From Chrysophaeum taylorii (Eukaryota > Sar > Pelagophyceae > Pelagomonadales > Pelagomonadaceae), in assembly GCA_029834535.1 (NCBI GenBank), contig JAQMWT010000565.1, positions 1 to 64,000 on the forward strand: a stretch of 64,000 bases of DNA, written 5' to 3'. The position numbers and the translations under genes are program-made. Below the pieces are notes generated by a model. The model saw only the letters and a program-made list of their open reading frames with translations. It did not search any database and had not been told where the DNA came from. Positions 11,774 to 20,709 of the stretch are shown piece after piece (within the stretch, counting starts at the first letter, position 1; every line of letters starts with the position of its first letter).

Positions 11774-12095
11774 TGCAGAGAAATCTGCTGCCTCTTACCC
11801 TTATCTGTCCGTTGAGAACGTGATCTCTTCCTTACCCCTTCTTCTTCCTTTCTACACAATCAAATAGTCCTCTGATTCGTGCCTACGCTCATCATCATGG
11901 TCTAGCGCGTCCCGAGGTATGTAGCACTATACACTTTACCTTTCTCGTGTAGTTCTAGATGCCGCCTGTTGTGTTCTGAGGATATAGGGAACATACCTTC
12001 TTTTCATTCCCCGAATTAAATACTTCCAGACGTTCAAGATGAGACGGGATGGTGTCCCAGGTGACTGACTTACCACTGCTTGCGAATGTTCTGCA
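11774..12095 (+). repeat. 3' LTR, complete (322 bp)
   Basis: Starts TGCAGAG right after the polypurine tract and ends TTCTGCA, so its ends are short inverted repeats (TGCAGA/TCTGCA). Its last 254 bp align with bases 1-254. Confidence 0.92.
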
Positions 12096-12478
12096 TCTTG
12101 TTGAGAGGCTTGGTGAGCGAGCGTGAGCAAGGTGTGTGGCGAGCATACCCGACCCCGAGTAGTCCGTGTTTTCCTCGTTCAGTGAGGTCTAGGACGAGTC
12201 GGTGAGTACCTCCTTTGTCACCCGGGGGTCGGGTCGGGAATTTTTTTTTCTGTGCCGCCATACCACCCCCCCCTTATCAGTCAGTCCTCGTGATTGGTCA
12301 GACTGATGATTGGTAAAGAAGAAGAAGACCTGTTGCCGATACTGACGATACTGATAGTGGTTTTGTTCCACGAAGAAAGAAGAAGATCGTTCAGGAGGCG
12401 TTCGGCGCAGAAGTTTCGAAGGTAGAGATGATCTCAAAAGGCTTGGTTGCATTAATAGTTGTGTGTGCAGAGAGAGTG
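12096..12478 (+). promoter_or_regulatory. Region between LTR and aldo/keto reductase; probable promoter
   Basis: No gene is supported. Two inverted CCAAT boxes (ATTGG) lie at 12293-12297 and 12309-12313, about 170-185 bp before ATG 12479. The 3' LTR lies in the same orientation immediately upstream. Confidence 0.4.
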
Positions 12479-13565
12479 ATGTCGACGAAGAATATGTTCG
12501 CGCAATCGTCGCTAGCGGCCGCCTCGAGCGAGGGAAACGGCGGCGTCGGGTGAGACGGTCCGAATGCATCACACGCGACGACGTCTGTTTAGGTTCGGGT
12601 GCATGGGCGTGACGGCGTTCTACGGCGATGCGATGTCGGACGAGGCCGCCATCGAGCTCTTCAAGTGCGTCTACGACAACGGGTGCCGGCACTTCGACAC
12701 CGCGGAGATTTACAAGACCGGCGACCCGCTCAAGGACGCGCCCGAGGACGAGTGGAACGAGAAGCAGCTCGGCTTGTTTCTCCGAACAGTACCGCGCGAG
12801 TCGTTCACCGTTGCCACCAAGTTCATGCCCTACAAGTACGAAGCCAAGTGCGACTACGAGACCGTCAAGGGCGCCCTCCTCAATTCGCTCGAGCGCCTTG
12901 GCCTCGAATACGCCGACCTTTACTATTGCCACCGAATTCCATCGCTGGAGGCGGCGTTGGAGTTCACCGCCTCGTGCAAGAAGCTGCAAGAGGAGGGGCT
13001 CATCAAGCACATCGGCCTCTCCGAGATTATTGGCGCGTGGCTTCGCAAGTGTTACGAAGTCGCGAAAATTGCGGCCGTTCAGCAAGAGTGGAGCCTGCTG
13101 ACGCGGAACCACGAGGCGGAACTGATCCCGGTCTGCAAGGAGCTCGACGTGGCCGTGGTCGCCTACAGCCCGCTCGGGAGGAATCTGCTGACAGGAGTCG
13201 TCACCGAGCCGCCGACGGACTGGCGCGGAAAACTCCCCAGGTACTCTCCCGAGAACATTCAAAAGAACGTCGATCTCATCAAGGAAGTTGAGGGCATCGC
13301 CGCCTCCCACGACTGCACGGCCGCCCAGCTCAGTTTGGCATGGTTGTTCCATAAGGCCAAGCAGTATGGTGTCAATGTCATCCCAATCCCGGGGACGACC
13401 AAGCAGAAACACGCCATCTCGAATATCGAGGCTGCCAAAGTCAAAATCGCTGACAACGAGATGGCCCCGCTCGAGGCCATCGCCGAGCGCGTCGCCGGCG
13501 AGCGCGGCGACGAGGACTACACCGGCTATGGGATTGAGGCCCAACTCGCCCAGGGCAAGCTTTGA
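12479..13565 (+). CDS. Aldo/keto reductase (AKR13-like), two exons
   Basis: NAD(P)H-dependent reductase of aldehydes or ketones. Exons are 12479-12549 and 12593-13565, giving 347 residues; the 43-bp intron has donor GTGAGA and acceptor TTTAG, and joining it creates G-F-G-C-M-G-V-T-A-F-Y-G, the usual strand-1 motif of this group, which is absent without splicing. The catalytic tetrad is visible: F-D-T-A-E-x-Y (Asp, Tyr), A-T-K-F (Lys) and Y-Y-C-H-R (His). Near the C-terminus I-P-I-P-G-T-T-K fits the cofactor phosphate site. An in-frame upstream ATG at 12428 would add 17 residues with a hydrophobic run (L-V-A-L-I-V-V) and could give an organelle or secretory presequence; I prefer 12479 but cannot decide. 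Substrate is unknown. Confidence 0.88.
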
Positions 13566-14226
13566 TCATGATCTGGGATGCCGGCCTTGCCTTTCTTTTG
13601 GCGATGAACCTTGCTAGCACGCGAGCACGAGACGAGCCTTGCTAGCGCGTGCTTGCGTGCTGCGGCAGTTGTATGACCAACCATTTCGAATTTCAAAACA
13701 AACACACGTGGTCCCATCCAGCACGCGTTGTACGAATGGTCTCACCCTGTTATCTATCTTCGTTGACCAGTGGCGGGGCAAGGAATATGGTGCATAGTAA
13801 AATAGCGGGGGGTCGTTCCCTGCCCTGCATACTGTATAGTGGACTGCTATTTATTAGCAAGGAAGCGACAATGTTCCACCCACTCTTCTTAGACGTAGGA
13901 GCAGCAGCCGCAAATGTACCTTGCGTCGTCGGGAGTGCGCGTTCGAGAAATTCCAGAAACTTGCGCAAAAACCACCCCGTGATGGAAGATATCAACCCCC
14001 CTCCCTCGAATAATAAGAGGAATAAAAAGGAAGGTTGGAGGTCGGACGTGATCGCCGTCGCATTGAGATGGCCTGTGTTCACGGCGCGGTGCGCTCGGAG
14101 GAGCGGCGCTGCGCGCTGCGTGTGCTCGAAGAACGCAATGAGCTCTTAAACAAGAAAACTTGACCTTCGTTGTAGTTGTTGTTGTTCGAGTAGCAGCAAC
14201 CACGACTTTTGCGTCGAAATTCCTTC
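13566..14226. other. Intergenic, no gene seen
   Basis: Convergent 3' region between the reductase and the SH3-like gene. Open frames on both strands here lack domain-like sequence. I see no RNA gene. Confidence 0.5.
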
Positions 14227-14979
14227 TTAGAGGGAGGTTCGTCGGGGGCGAGAGAAGTGTTGGGCGAGGAAATCGTCGTCGTCGTCGTCGTCGTCGACAT
14301 CGTAGATGTGCTTGTCGCACGAAGAGCGGCGGCGCGGTGCCCTGCGCGATCGAGAGGGGGTTTCGAAGTCGGAGGGATTGTAGAAGATGTGTTTGTCGAA
14401 GGATGACCTGCGACGCGAGCGACTGCGGTCGTTGAGGTCGTCGTCTCGCGAGGTGCGCGTCGCGAGGAAACGACGGTCTTCGTCGTCGTCGTCGTCGTCG
14501 TCGCGCGAGGCGCGGGTCGCGAGGAAGAGGTCGTCGCGCGTCTTGGGAACGGGGCGCTCGGGCTCGGAAAGACGTGCTTGATGCTCGAGACATTCCATGA
14601 TCAACCGGGAAATGCGGGCCTCCTCGCCCTCGAGCTGCTTGAGCTCGTCTCGGTGTCTCTCGATGCACTCGCGCATCTCGAATCGCTTGCGTCGGATCGC
14701 TGCGAGCGTTCGCTGGTGCTGCCGGAGAGAGGCCTGGGTGCCCTTCCAGGCGAGCTGTTTTGGCTCCTTGAACTCGAGCGTCGAGGTGGACACCCACCCG
14801 ACGATAGGCTTGATGAGGCGACTACGCGCGACGACGCCTGCGCCGCGACGCACAAACCGACGGTCGGTGCCCACGACAACCTCCGTGCCGCGCGGCAACG
14901 AGCCGCAGAGCGACGAGTCGAGCGAGGGCGTCACGCGGATGCGCGCGCTCCGCGCGGCGATGACAGCCGAGGCCACCAT
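14227..14979 (-). CDS. Unknown protein with SH3-like N-terminus, coiled coil and acidic/basic tail
   Basis: 250 residues. The first 80 residues (L-P-R-G-T-E-V-V-V-G ... V-G-W-V-S) have the pattern of a small SH3-type beta barrel as found in bacterial-type SH3 domains. Residues about 85-135 are a highly charged helix (R-R-K-R-F-E-M-R-E-C) likely to form a coiled coil. The tail has two long Asp runs and R-S-R-R-R-S-S-F/C-D-K-H-I repeated twice, a possible phosphorylation or nuclear-targeting region. The Asp runs come from GTC/GAC triplet repeats in the DNA. It is divergent from the adenylate kinase gene 145 bp away. No function can be named. Confidence 0.6.
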   Translation of the reverse strand: MVASAVIAARSARIRVTPSLDSSLCGSLPRGTEVVVGTDRRFVRRGAGVVARSRLIKPIVGWVSTSTLEFKEPKQLAWKGTQASLRQHQRTLAAIRRKRFEMRECIERHRDELKQLEGEEARISRLIMECLEHQARLSEPERPVPKTRDDLFLATRASRDDDDDDDEDRRFLATRTSRDDDLNDRSRSRRRSSFDKHIFYNPSDFETPSRSRRAPRRRSSCDKHIYDVDDDDDDDDFLAQHFSRPRRTSL

Positions 14980-15123
14980 AGATGATAATAATAACGCGCC
15001 GAAACGTCAAGTACTGACACTACTAGTAGACACTTCAAGTACTCCTCCTATTCGTGCTCGAAAAAACATTCCTTATTGTTTTGCGGGGAGTAGTAATAAT
15101 TAATTAACCCTCGGTCGGCGACG

Positions 15124-15837
15124 ATGCTCAAGGTTGCAGGCGCGGCGACGTTGGCTGGGGCGACGGCCTTCGGCGTTTACAAGTACACCCAGAAGAAGGA
15201 GGTGCCGAAGATCATAATATCTGGCGGGCCGGGATCGGGCAAGGGGACTCAGTGCGAGAATATCGTGGCCAAGTACGGCATCAAGCACATCAGCACGGGC
15301 GACGCCCTGCGGCACCACGTCAAGACCGGCACCAATTTGGGCAAGGAGGCCAAGGCGTACATGGAGCGCGGGGATCTCGTCCCCGACGAACTCGTGATTG
15401 GAATTTGCAAGGCCGAGATGGAGACGACCGAGGCCAAGAAGAACGGATGGCTTCTGGACGGCATGCCGCGCACCAAGAAGCAATGCGAAGCCCTCGAGCA
15501 GATGAACCTCGTGCCCAACCTGTTTTTACTCCTAGACGTTCCCGACCAAGTCATGATGGAGCGCGCCTGCGGCCGACGACAGGACCCCGTCACGCGAAAG
15601 ATATACCACGTCAAGTACAAGCCCGCGCCCACCGAGGAGATCGCCAAGCGGCTTATTATCCGGAGCGACGACACGGTCGAGAAGATGACGAACCGTATCG
15701 CCCAATACCACAAGAACATCGACGCCGTCTCGGGCTCTTATACCGACAAGATGGTCGTCATCGACGGCAATAGGAAACCCGACGACGTTTTCCCCGATGT
15801 CGCCAGCGCGATCGACGCCTCCATGGCCAAAAAGTAG
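15124..15837 (+). CDS. Adenylate kinase family nucleoside monophosphate kinase with N-terminal membrane anchor
   Basis: Catalyses ATP + AMP to 2 ADP (or a related NMP). 237 residues. The P-loop G-G-P-G-S-G-K-G-T-Q is at 34-43; N-G-W-L-L-D-G-M-P-R is the NMP-site strand; G-R-R-Q-D-P-V-T starts the LID; L-I-I-R-S-D-D is the closing arginine motif. The LID lacks the four cysteines of zinc forms. Residues 1-20 are a hydrophobic alanine-rich helix before K-Y-T-Q-K-K, so the enzyme is probably membrane-anchored or carries an organelle presequence. The start is the first ATG after a short upstream region shared with a divergent gene. Confidence 0.92.
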   Translation: MLKVAGAATLAGATAFGVYKYTQKKEVPKIIISGGPGSGKGTQCENIVAKYGIKHISTGDALRHHVKTGTNLGKEAKAYMERGDLVPDELVIGICKAEMETTEAKKNGWLLDGMPRTKKQCEALEQMNLVPNLFLLLDVPDQVMMERACGRRQDPVTRKIYHVKYKPAPTEEIAKRLIIRSDDTVEKMTNRIAQYHKNIDAVSGSYTDKMVVIDGNRKPDDVFPDVASAIDASMAKK

Positions 15838-15863
15838 AAGGTCAAGTCACCGTCGCGCGATAT

Positions 15864-15884
15864 GTCACGTCACGTCACGTCGTC
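15864..15884. promoter_or_regulatory. TCACG/ACGTC tandem array upstream of SF3B5
   Basis: GTCACGTCACGTCACGTC repeats the bZIP half-site core about 225 bp before the SF3B5 start. A very similar array occurs at 18835-18856. Regulatory role is inferred. Confidence 0.35.
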
Positions 15885-16105
15885 CTCCCATGCTTTACCA
15901 CCCCGATTCTTATATTCGTCGACGACACGGCAGTCCGCTTGGATCCGACGCGTGGTGATGTTGCTCTGTGCAGCAGCAGCCCCGTCCGTCGTTTAAAGGA
16001 GTAGTCGTTATTATAGTAACCCTCATCATAGTTGTAGAAAAAAAAGCGAGATGGTGAGATTCGAATCGTTCGTAGGCGCGAGGCGGTCCGTAGGCGGCCG
16101 ATCGC

Positions 16106-16403
16106 ATGAACATCAACCGATCGTGGGAGCACATCCAGCAAAAGTACGTCGGAACAGGGCACTCGGATATGACAAAGTTTGAGTGGGCGAGCAATATTCA
16201 TCGGGAGTCGATCGCGAGCCACATTGGGCACCACAACATGCTCCAGTACTTCGCCGTCGCCCAGGTGAGTTGCGGGCGTTCCGTCGTCAGTCACCCCGTA
16301 ACTAACTTAGGGCGAGGCCGTCGGGCGAGTGCGGTACACGCTCTTGGAGAAGATGCTCCAGCCCTGCGGCCCCCCGCCCGAGAAGGAAGGCGAAGAGACG
16401 TAA
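16106..16403 (+). CDS. SF3B5: SF3B5 / SF3b10, subunit 5 of splicing factor 3B, two exons
   Basis: Small structural subunit of the SF3b complex in the U2 snRNP. Exons 16106-16264 and 16311-16403 give 83 residues, the usual size (human about 86). Recognisable blocks: Q-Q-K-Y-V-G-T-G-H-S-D, W-A-S-N-I-H-R-E-S and, across the splice, Y-F-A-V-A-Q then V-R-Y-T-L-L-E-K-M-L-Q-P-C-G-P-P. The 46-bp intron has GTGAGT at its donor and CTAACTTAG at its end, so a consensus branch sequence lies only a few bases from the acceptor. An in-frame TAG at 16091 fixes the start. Reading through the intron would destroy the conserved C-terminus. Confidence 0.96.
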
Positions 16404-16570
16404 AAAATAAAATGGGATGTAGTAGAGAGAACGGAGGAGGGAGAAGAAGAAGAAGAAGAAGAAGAAGAAGAAAATGAGAAGCAAGGGGAGGGGCTAACCA
16501 AGCAACCAACCAAGCAACCAACCAACCATATAGAGAGATAATATGCGAGGAGGGGGCGTCGCGGCATCAG

Positions 16571-17620
16571 TCAGTCGCGCGGGCGGCGGTCGTATCGATC
16601 GTCGCGGTCGTAGCGGTCGTCCCGGTAATCGTCATAGCGATCGTGGTAGCCACCGCCACCGCCACCGCCACCGCCGCCGCCACCGCCACCGCCACCGCCG
16701 CGATGATGATCGTAGCGGTCGTCGTAGCCCCCGCGATGATGGTGGTGGTGCTGCTGTTGCTGGCGACGATCGTAGCGGTCGTAGCCGCCACCTCCGCGGT
16801 GGTGATCGTAGCCGCCGCGGTGATCGTAGCCGCCGCGGCCGTTGTGGTGCGGCGGATAGGCGCGGTCGTCGTAGGCACCACCGCCGCGGTCGTAGTAGCG
16901 ATCGTCGTGGCGGTCGTCGTAATAGCGCGGTCGGTCGTAGCCTCCGGGGTAGTAGGTTCCTCCGCGAGCGTAGGCGGGGCTGCGGGAGCGGTCGCGGTAG
17001 CCGTCGTCGTAGCGGCGGCCACGCGGGTAGTAGTCGTCGTGGTGCGCGGCGCGGGCCGCCGCGCGGCGCGCGAAATGATCGGCAGAACTGCCGTCAATTT
17101 TTTCGACGGCGATGCGACGATCGTGGAATATGGTCCCGTCAAAATCGCGTATCGCGAGCTCGCGGTCGCGCTCCGAGCTGAACTCGGCGATGCCCTCGTC
17201 GCCCTGGACGTTGGCGTAGGCGACTTCCCCCGACTTACGAAAGGTGTCCTTAATCTCGCGCCAGTCGACGCCGCCGGCCACGTTCGTGATGCGCACGCGG
17301 AAGCCTCCAGGCCCCTTGCTCGGTCGCCGCTCCAGGCCCCGGACCTTGGCAAGCTCCACCTTTATCGTCCGCCCCTTGAGGGTCTTTTCGTCCATCGCGG
17401 CCACGGCCTCCTCGGCGTCCTGGGGATCGGCGAACCAGACGAAGGCGAACCCGGGCGGAGCCTTGGCCACCCAGGACCGCTCGACGCGGCCGAAGCGACC
17501 AAATTCCTCGGTCAACTCCTCCTCCTTGGTCTCGGGCGCGATATTTCCCACGTACACCTTTCCGCCGTCGCTGTCGCTGTAGCGCCGCGCCATCGCCGAG
17601 GAGGAGAAAACACTGATCAC
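16571..17620 (-). CDS. SR protein, SRSF1-like splicing factor with two RRMs and a Gly/Asp/Tyr/Arg-rich tail
   Basis: Pre-mRNA splicing regulator, nuclear. Up to 349 residues; the better start is probably the second Met (17593, M-A-R-R-Y-S), giving 340. RRM1 has RNP2 V-Y-V-G-N-I and RNP1 [11 protein letters not shown]2 is of the SRSF1 pseudo-RRM kind: [15 protein letters not shown] corresponds to the S-W-Q-D-L-K-D block that contacts RNA. The tail has a few R-S-R-S-P dipeptides but is mostly Y-D-D-R, R-G-G-Y and a run of about 17 glycines, so it is closer to RGG/prion-like tails than to a long RS domain. It is divergent from the CDK gene; starts lie 137 bp apart. Confidence 0.88.
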   Translation of the reverse strand: MISVFSSSAMARRYSDSDGGKVYVGNIAPETKEEELTEEFGRFGRVERSWVAKAPPGFAFVWFADPQDAEEAVAAMDEKTLKGRTIKVELAKVRGLERRPSKGPGGFRVRITNVAGGVDWREIKDTFRKSGEVAYANVQGDEGIAEFSSERDRELAIRDFDGTIFHDRRIAVEKIDGSSADHFARRAAARAAHHDDYYPRGRRYDDGYRDRSRSPAYARGGTYYPGGYDRPRYYDDRHDDRYYDRGGGAYDDRAYPPHHNGRGGYDHRGGYDHHRGGGGYDRYDRRQQQQHHHHHRGGYDDRYDHHRGGGGGGGGGGGGGGGGGYHDRYDDYRDDRYDRDDRYDRRPRD

Positions 17621-17730
17621 AACGGATAGAGCTAACGGACAACGCCGCGGCAGTTGCTCGAAATTTGAGTACGAGTTGGCGCGCGCGAGCGGACGACGTT
17701 GGTCGAGTCGAGTCGAGTCAGTCAGTCTTT

Positions 17731-18684
17731 ATGGAGCGATACAGCAAGGTCGAGAAGGGCCAGTCCCACGGCGAGGGGGCCTACGGCGTCGTCTACAAGG
17801 GCAAGGACCGCATCACGGGACAATTCGTCGCGATGAAGGTGAGTAGTAATCATCTACGACCGACCGGAAAACGGACGGACGGGCTTTCTTTTATATCGCA
17901 GAAAATTCGACTCGAGCTCGAGGACGAGGGCATGCCGAGCACGGCCCTCCGGGAAATCTCGCTCCTCAAGGAGCTCCAGCACCCGAACATCGTCGACCTC
18001 AAGGACGTCGTCCAAACCGACGGGAGACTGTACCTAGTCTTCGAGTTCCTCGACAAGGATCTCAAACGGTACCTCGACTCGGTCGACGGGATGCTCGACC
18101 CGATGCTCGTCAAATCATACACCCTTCAGATGCTCCGCGGGGTCGCCTTTTGCCACATGCGCGGCGTCATGCACCGCGACCTCAAGCCGCAGAACTTGCT
18201 CGTCACCAAGGATGGCGTCCTCAAGGTCGCCGACTTTGGCCTCGCGCGCGCCTTTTGCCCGCCCATCCGACCCCTCACCCACGAGGTCGTCACCCTCTGG
18301 TATCGCCCCCCCGAGATCTTGCTCGGGTCCCAGACCTACGCGCCCCCCATGGACATGTGGGCCGTTGGCACGATCATCGTCGAGATGGTCACAAAAAAAC
18401 CCATGTTCCCCGGAGACTGCGAGATCGACGAGCTCTTCAAGATCTTCCGCATCCTCGGGACACCCTCCGAGGCCGCCTGGCAGGGCGTCTCCAACCTCCG
18501 CGACTTCAACGTCGCCTTTCCCAACTGGCCTCGCCTTTCGCTCGCTAAGTTTGCGCCGGGCCTCGACCCTGGCGGCCTCGACCTTCTCGACAAATGCCTC
18601 AAGTATCCTCCCAACGAGCGCATATCCGCCAAGGCCGCTCTCTCCCACGCCTTCTTTGACGACCTCGACAAGGACGTCATCTAG
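17731..18684 (+). CDS. Cyclin-dependent kinase, CDK1/CDKA type with PSTALRE helix, two exons
   Basis: Cell-cycle Ser/Thr kinase activated by cyclin. Exons 17731-17838 and 17902-18684 give 296 residues, the CDK1 size. The 63-bp intron (GTGAGT..CGCAG) is a multiple of three and stop-free, so the unspliced frame stays open, but it breaks A-M-K-K-I-R-L, a universal CDK block. Features: glycine loop G-E-G-A-Y-G-V-V (14-21), catalytic Lys36, cyclin-binding helix P-S-T-A-L-R-E (48-54), [14 protein letters not shown], and activation-loop [11 protein letters not shown] with the CAK-site Thr. The inhibitory Thr of the G-E-G-T-Y-G loop is Ala17; the Tyr (18) is kept. The Met at 17731 matches homologous starts; upstream in-frame codons are leader. 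Confidence 0.93.
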   Translation: MERYSKVEKGQSHGEGAYGVVYKGKDRITGQFVAMKVSSNHLRPTGKRTDGLSFISQKIRLELEDEGMPSTALREISLLKELQHPNIVDLKDVVQTDGRLYLVFEFLDKDLKRYLDSVDGMLDPMLVKSYTLQMLRGVAFCHMRGVMHRDLKPQNLLVTKDGVLKVADFGLARAFCPPIRPLTHEVVTLWYRPPEILLGSQTYAPPMDMWAVGTIIVEMVTKKPMFPGDCEIDELFKIFRILGTPSEAAWQGVSNLRDFNVAFPNWPRLSLAKFAPGLDPGGLDLLDKCLKYPPNERISAKAALSHAFFDDLDKDVI

Positions 18685-19005
18685 CCCCACTCGCATCACC
18701 ATCGCTCGGTCTCCCCTACCTTACATTGGGTTGGTTCAAAAAAACACCTCCTCGGACACGCCGCCAAAGCCCCGCGTTATTGCCGTGTACCGGACTCTTC
18801 GTTCTCGCGCTGTCTCACCATTTTCGCCCCCCCCTGACGTCACGTCACGTCACGTCTTCTCTCAAAGTAGTAGTAGTTCTTCCTCTAAATACGACGACAA
18901 CACTACTTTGAAACAAACAAACAAACAAAACAAACGCGCGATCCACCAGCTCCCCCCTCATCATCAGGTCTCGAAGGAGAAGAACAACAAAGACGTCGAG
19001 GACGT
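18685..19005. promoter_or_regulatory. CDK 3' region and RING gene promoter with TGACGTCACGTC array
   Basis: No gene. Positions 18835-18856 read TGACGTCACGTCACGTCA-type repeats, tandem bZIP/CRE-like sites about 150 bp before the RING gene start. Confidence 0.4.
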
Positions 19006-20082
19006 ATGAACTTTCAGTTCGTGGGGTCGGGGAGGCCGGTGTCCGAGTTCGCCCAGGCGGCGTACGCCGAAGCGATTCAGGCCGAGCTCGCCAACGCGAT
19101 GGGGGGCTCCGAGAACGTGTTCGCTGCCTTCCCGCAGATGAGGGGCGGCGGCGGTGACGAGTCGTGGAGCGAGGAAAAGGGGGCGCCCCCCATCGCAAAG
19201 CGGTGCCTCTCGGAGCTTCCGATGGTCCGGATCAGCGAGGAAGACCTCGTCCAGGACGGAAACGATTTCTGCTGCGTCTGCCTCGACCCGCAACGCGTGG
19301 GCGACGTCGCCCTCAAGCTGCCGTGCGGCCACCTCTATCACCGCGAGTGCGCCGTCGATTGGCTCCAGAAGCACTGCACCTGCCCAAACTGCCGCTACGA
19401 GCTCGAGAGCGACGAACCCGCGTTCGAACGCGGACGCTCCAAGCGGATGCGCGAGCGACGACCTCGCTACCGGCGCCGGGATCTCGAACGCCGGTCCGCG
19501 CGCGATCTCCGCGCTCTCCTGCGCGACCACGGCCTCTCCCTGGCTGGCCTCTGCGAGAAGCGCGAACTCATCGACGCTTTGGTGGCCTCGGGCTCCGTCC
19601 AGATTATTCCCGAGCCGGTGCTCGAACTCGCGTGCGACGCGAACGCCCTCGCCACGCTCTGGACTACCAAGCAACTCAAGGAACTCATGCTCCACGCGGG
19701 AGTCGACTCTTCGCGCTGCGTCGAGAAAGACGAACTCGTCAAAGCGATTCTCGCCTCGGCCCGCGTCGCCCCCGCCCCGACCCACGCGGACGACGACCAG
19801 AGGAGCGCCGCCTCGGCCGCCGCGCTCGCCAAGATCCGCCTCGAGGACCTTCGTCGGCGAGCCGACCTCATGATGGACTACGAACCCCCAACAAAAAAGA
19901 AACTTTCCAGGGCCGACATCGACGCCATGTCCGTTGCTTCCCTCAAGGCCGAGCTCGCCAAGCGCGGCCTCGAACACGAGCTCCGGGGCTGCCCCGACAA
20001 GGATCACATGCGCCGCGTCCTCGCGCGTTGCGTCAACGGGTCCAGCCCCGCAACCGATTCCGAACAACTTCATTCTGATTGA
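19006..20082 (+). CDS. RING-H2 ubiquitin ligase with SAP-like repeats
   Basis: 358 residues. The RING is C89-x2-C92, C107-G-H109, H112-x2-C115, C126-x2-C129, i.e. C3H2C3, with the usual Trp-Leu between, so it should recruit an E2 and act as E3 ligase. A basic stretch R-S-K-R-M-R-E-R-R-P-R-Y-R-R-R follows (about 144-160). Then come three helical repeats with SAP-type pattern: L-R-A-L-L-R-D-H-G-L-S, L-K-E-L-M-L-H-A-G-V-D and L-K-A-E-L-A-K-R-G-L-E. SAP domains bind DNA, so a nuclear or chromatin ligase is likely (inference). Single exon. Confidence 0.85.
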   Translation: MNFQFVGSGRPVSEFAQAAYAEAIQAELANAMGGSENVFAAFPQMRGGGGDESWSEEKGAPPIAKRCLSELPMVRISEEDLVQDGNDFCCVCLDPQRVGDVALKLPCGHLYHRECAVDWLQKHCTCPNCRYELESDEPAFERGRSKRMRERRPRYRRRDLERRSARDLRALLRDHGLSLAGLCEKRELIDALVASGSVQIIPEPVLELACDANALATLWTTKQLKELMLHAGVDSSRCVEKDELVKAILASARVAPAPTHADDDQRSAASAAALAKIRLEDLRRRADLMMDYEPPTKKKLSRADIDAMSVASLKAELAKRGLEHELRGCPDKDHMRRVLARCVNGSSPATDSEQLHSD

Positions 20083-20709
20083 CCTTATACTGTGATATGC
20101 TATTCGCGTGGGGTACGTCCACCTCCGCCTTCTTGTCCCCCCCCGCCGCTGTCCATTCGCCGCCGAAGATCAACTCCCCCTCGGCTTCGTTCTTCATGTG
20201 CCCACTCCGCCCTCCCGCCTATATAGTCCCTCAATCGTCTATCATCATCGTTCTCACTAAGCGAAAGCGCGATCGACCGGATCGGATCGGATCGGATCGG
20301 ATCGGTTCGGTCACCCTGCTTGGTTGTTGTTGTTGTTGTTGTTGTTTTGAGGAAGGAAGGAGTGTGGCATGATGATGATGATGATATGCGAGGAAGAGTT
20401 TGACAAGAGGAGCTTCTTCCACCGCCGCCACCGCCGTATCCAAAAACTGAAATCTTCGTTCAAAATGGACGCGAAACGGAATTTAATTTCAGCACGCATT
20501 ATTTTCGGTATGTTGTTTTTGCCGCATGCGCCGCTTGCGCGTCGTGAAAGATACAAGAAGCTGGTCTCGAGCCGTTGGTTCGTGGTCGTTTTAACGACAC
20601 ACACACGGCTAACGGCGTTGGTTGTTCGTGGTGGTCTTTTGAACGACACACAGCTAACGGAATTATTATTGTTATCTTCTTACACGTAGTAGGCGGCGTT
20701 AAAAAAATA
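20083..20709. other. Intergenic with short tandem repeats
   Basis: No gene supported. Contains a pentamer array at 20277-20310, a GTT run near 20322-20346, and an imperfect direct repeat of about 37 bp at 20577-20615 and 20624-20660 just before the next gene. Confidence 0.5.
20277..20310. repeat. (CGGAT)n microsatellite
   Basis: About five tandem copies of CGGAT followed by CGGTTCGG. Confidence 0.9.

Larger units (their letters stand above)
1..12095 (+). mobile_element. Degenerate Ty1/copia-type LTR retrotransposon carrying a DNA methyltransferase
   Basis: The stretch is bounded by two copies of the same LTR; the left one is cut by the window edge, so about 68 bp is missing and the full element would be about 12.16 kb, large for copia (usually 5-9 kb). 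The order gag-like, aspartic protease, methyltransferase, integrase, reverse transcriptase, RNase H is the copia order (integrase before RT) with an insert before integrase and a 2-kb tail after RNase H. Every domain is split between reading frames or by stops, and the LTRs differ at about one position in ten including indels, so the copy is old and inactive. Base composition is lower in GC than the host genes that start after 12.4 kb. The target-site duplication cannot be checked because the left flank is outside the window; 5 bp TCTTG follows the right end. Confidence 0.93.

Noticed and set aside
12189-13544. 451-codon open frame antisense to the aldo/keto reductase
   Set aside because: It mirrors a GC-rich coding strand, has no domain pattern, and the sense frame has full AKR motifs.
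16050-16075. ATTCGAATCG resembling a tRNA T-loop
   Set aside because: No acceptor, D or anticodon stems can be drawn around it; no tRNA gene was found in the window.
18964-20073. 369-codon minus-strand frame over the RING gene
   Set aside because: Shadow frame; composition is L/R/E/G-rich with no motif, whereas the plus frame has a complete RING.
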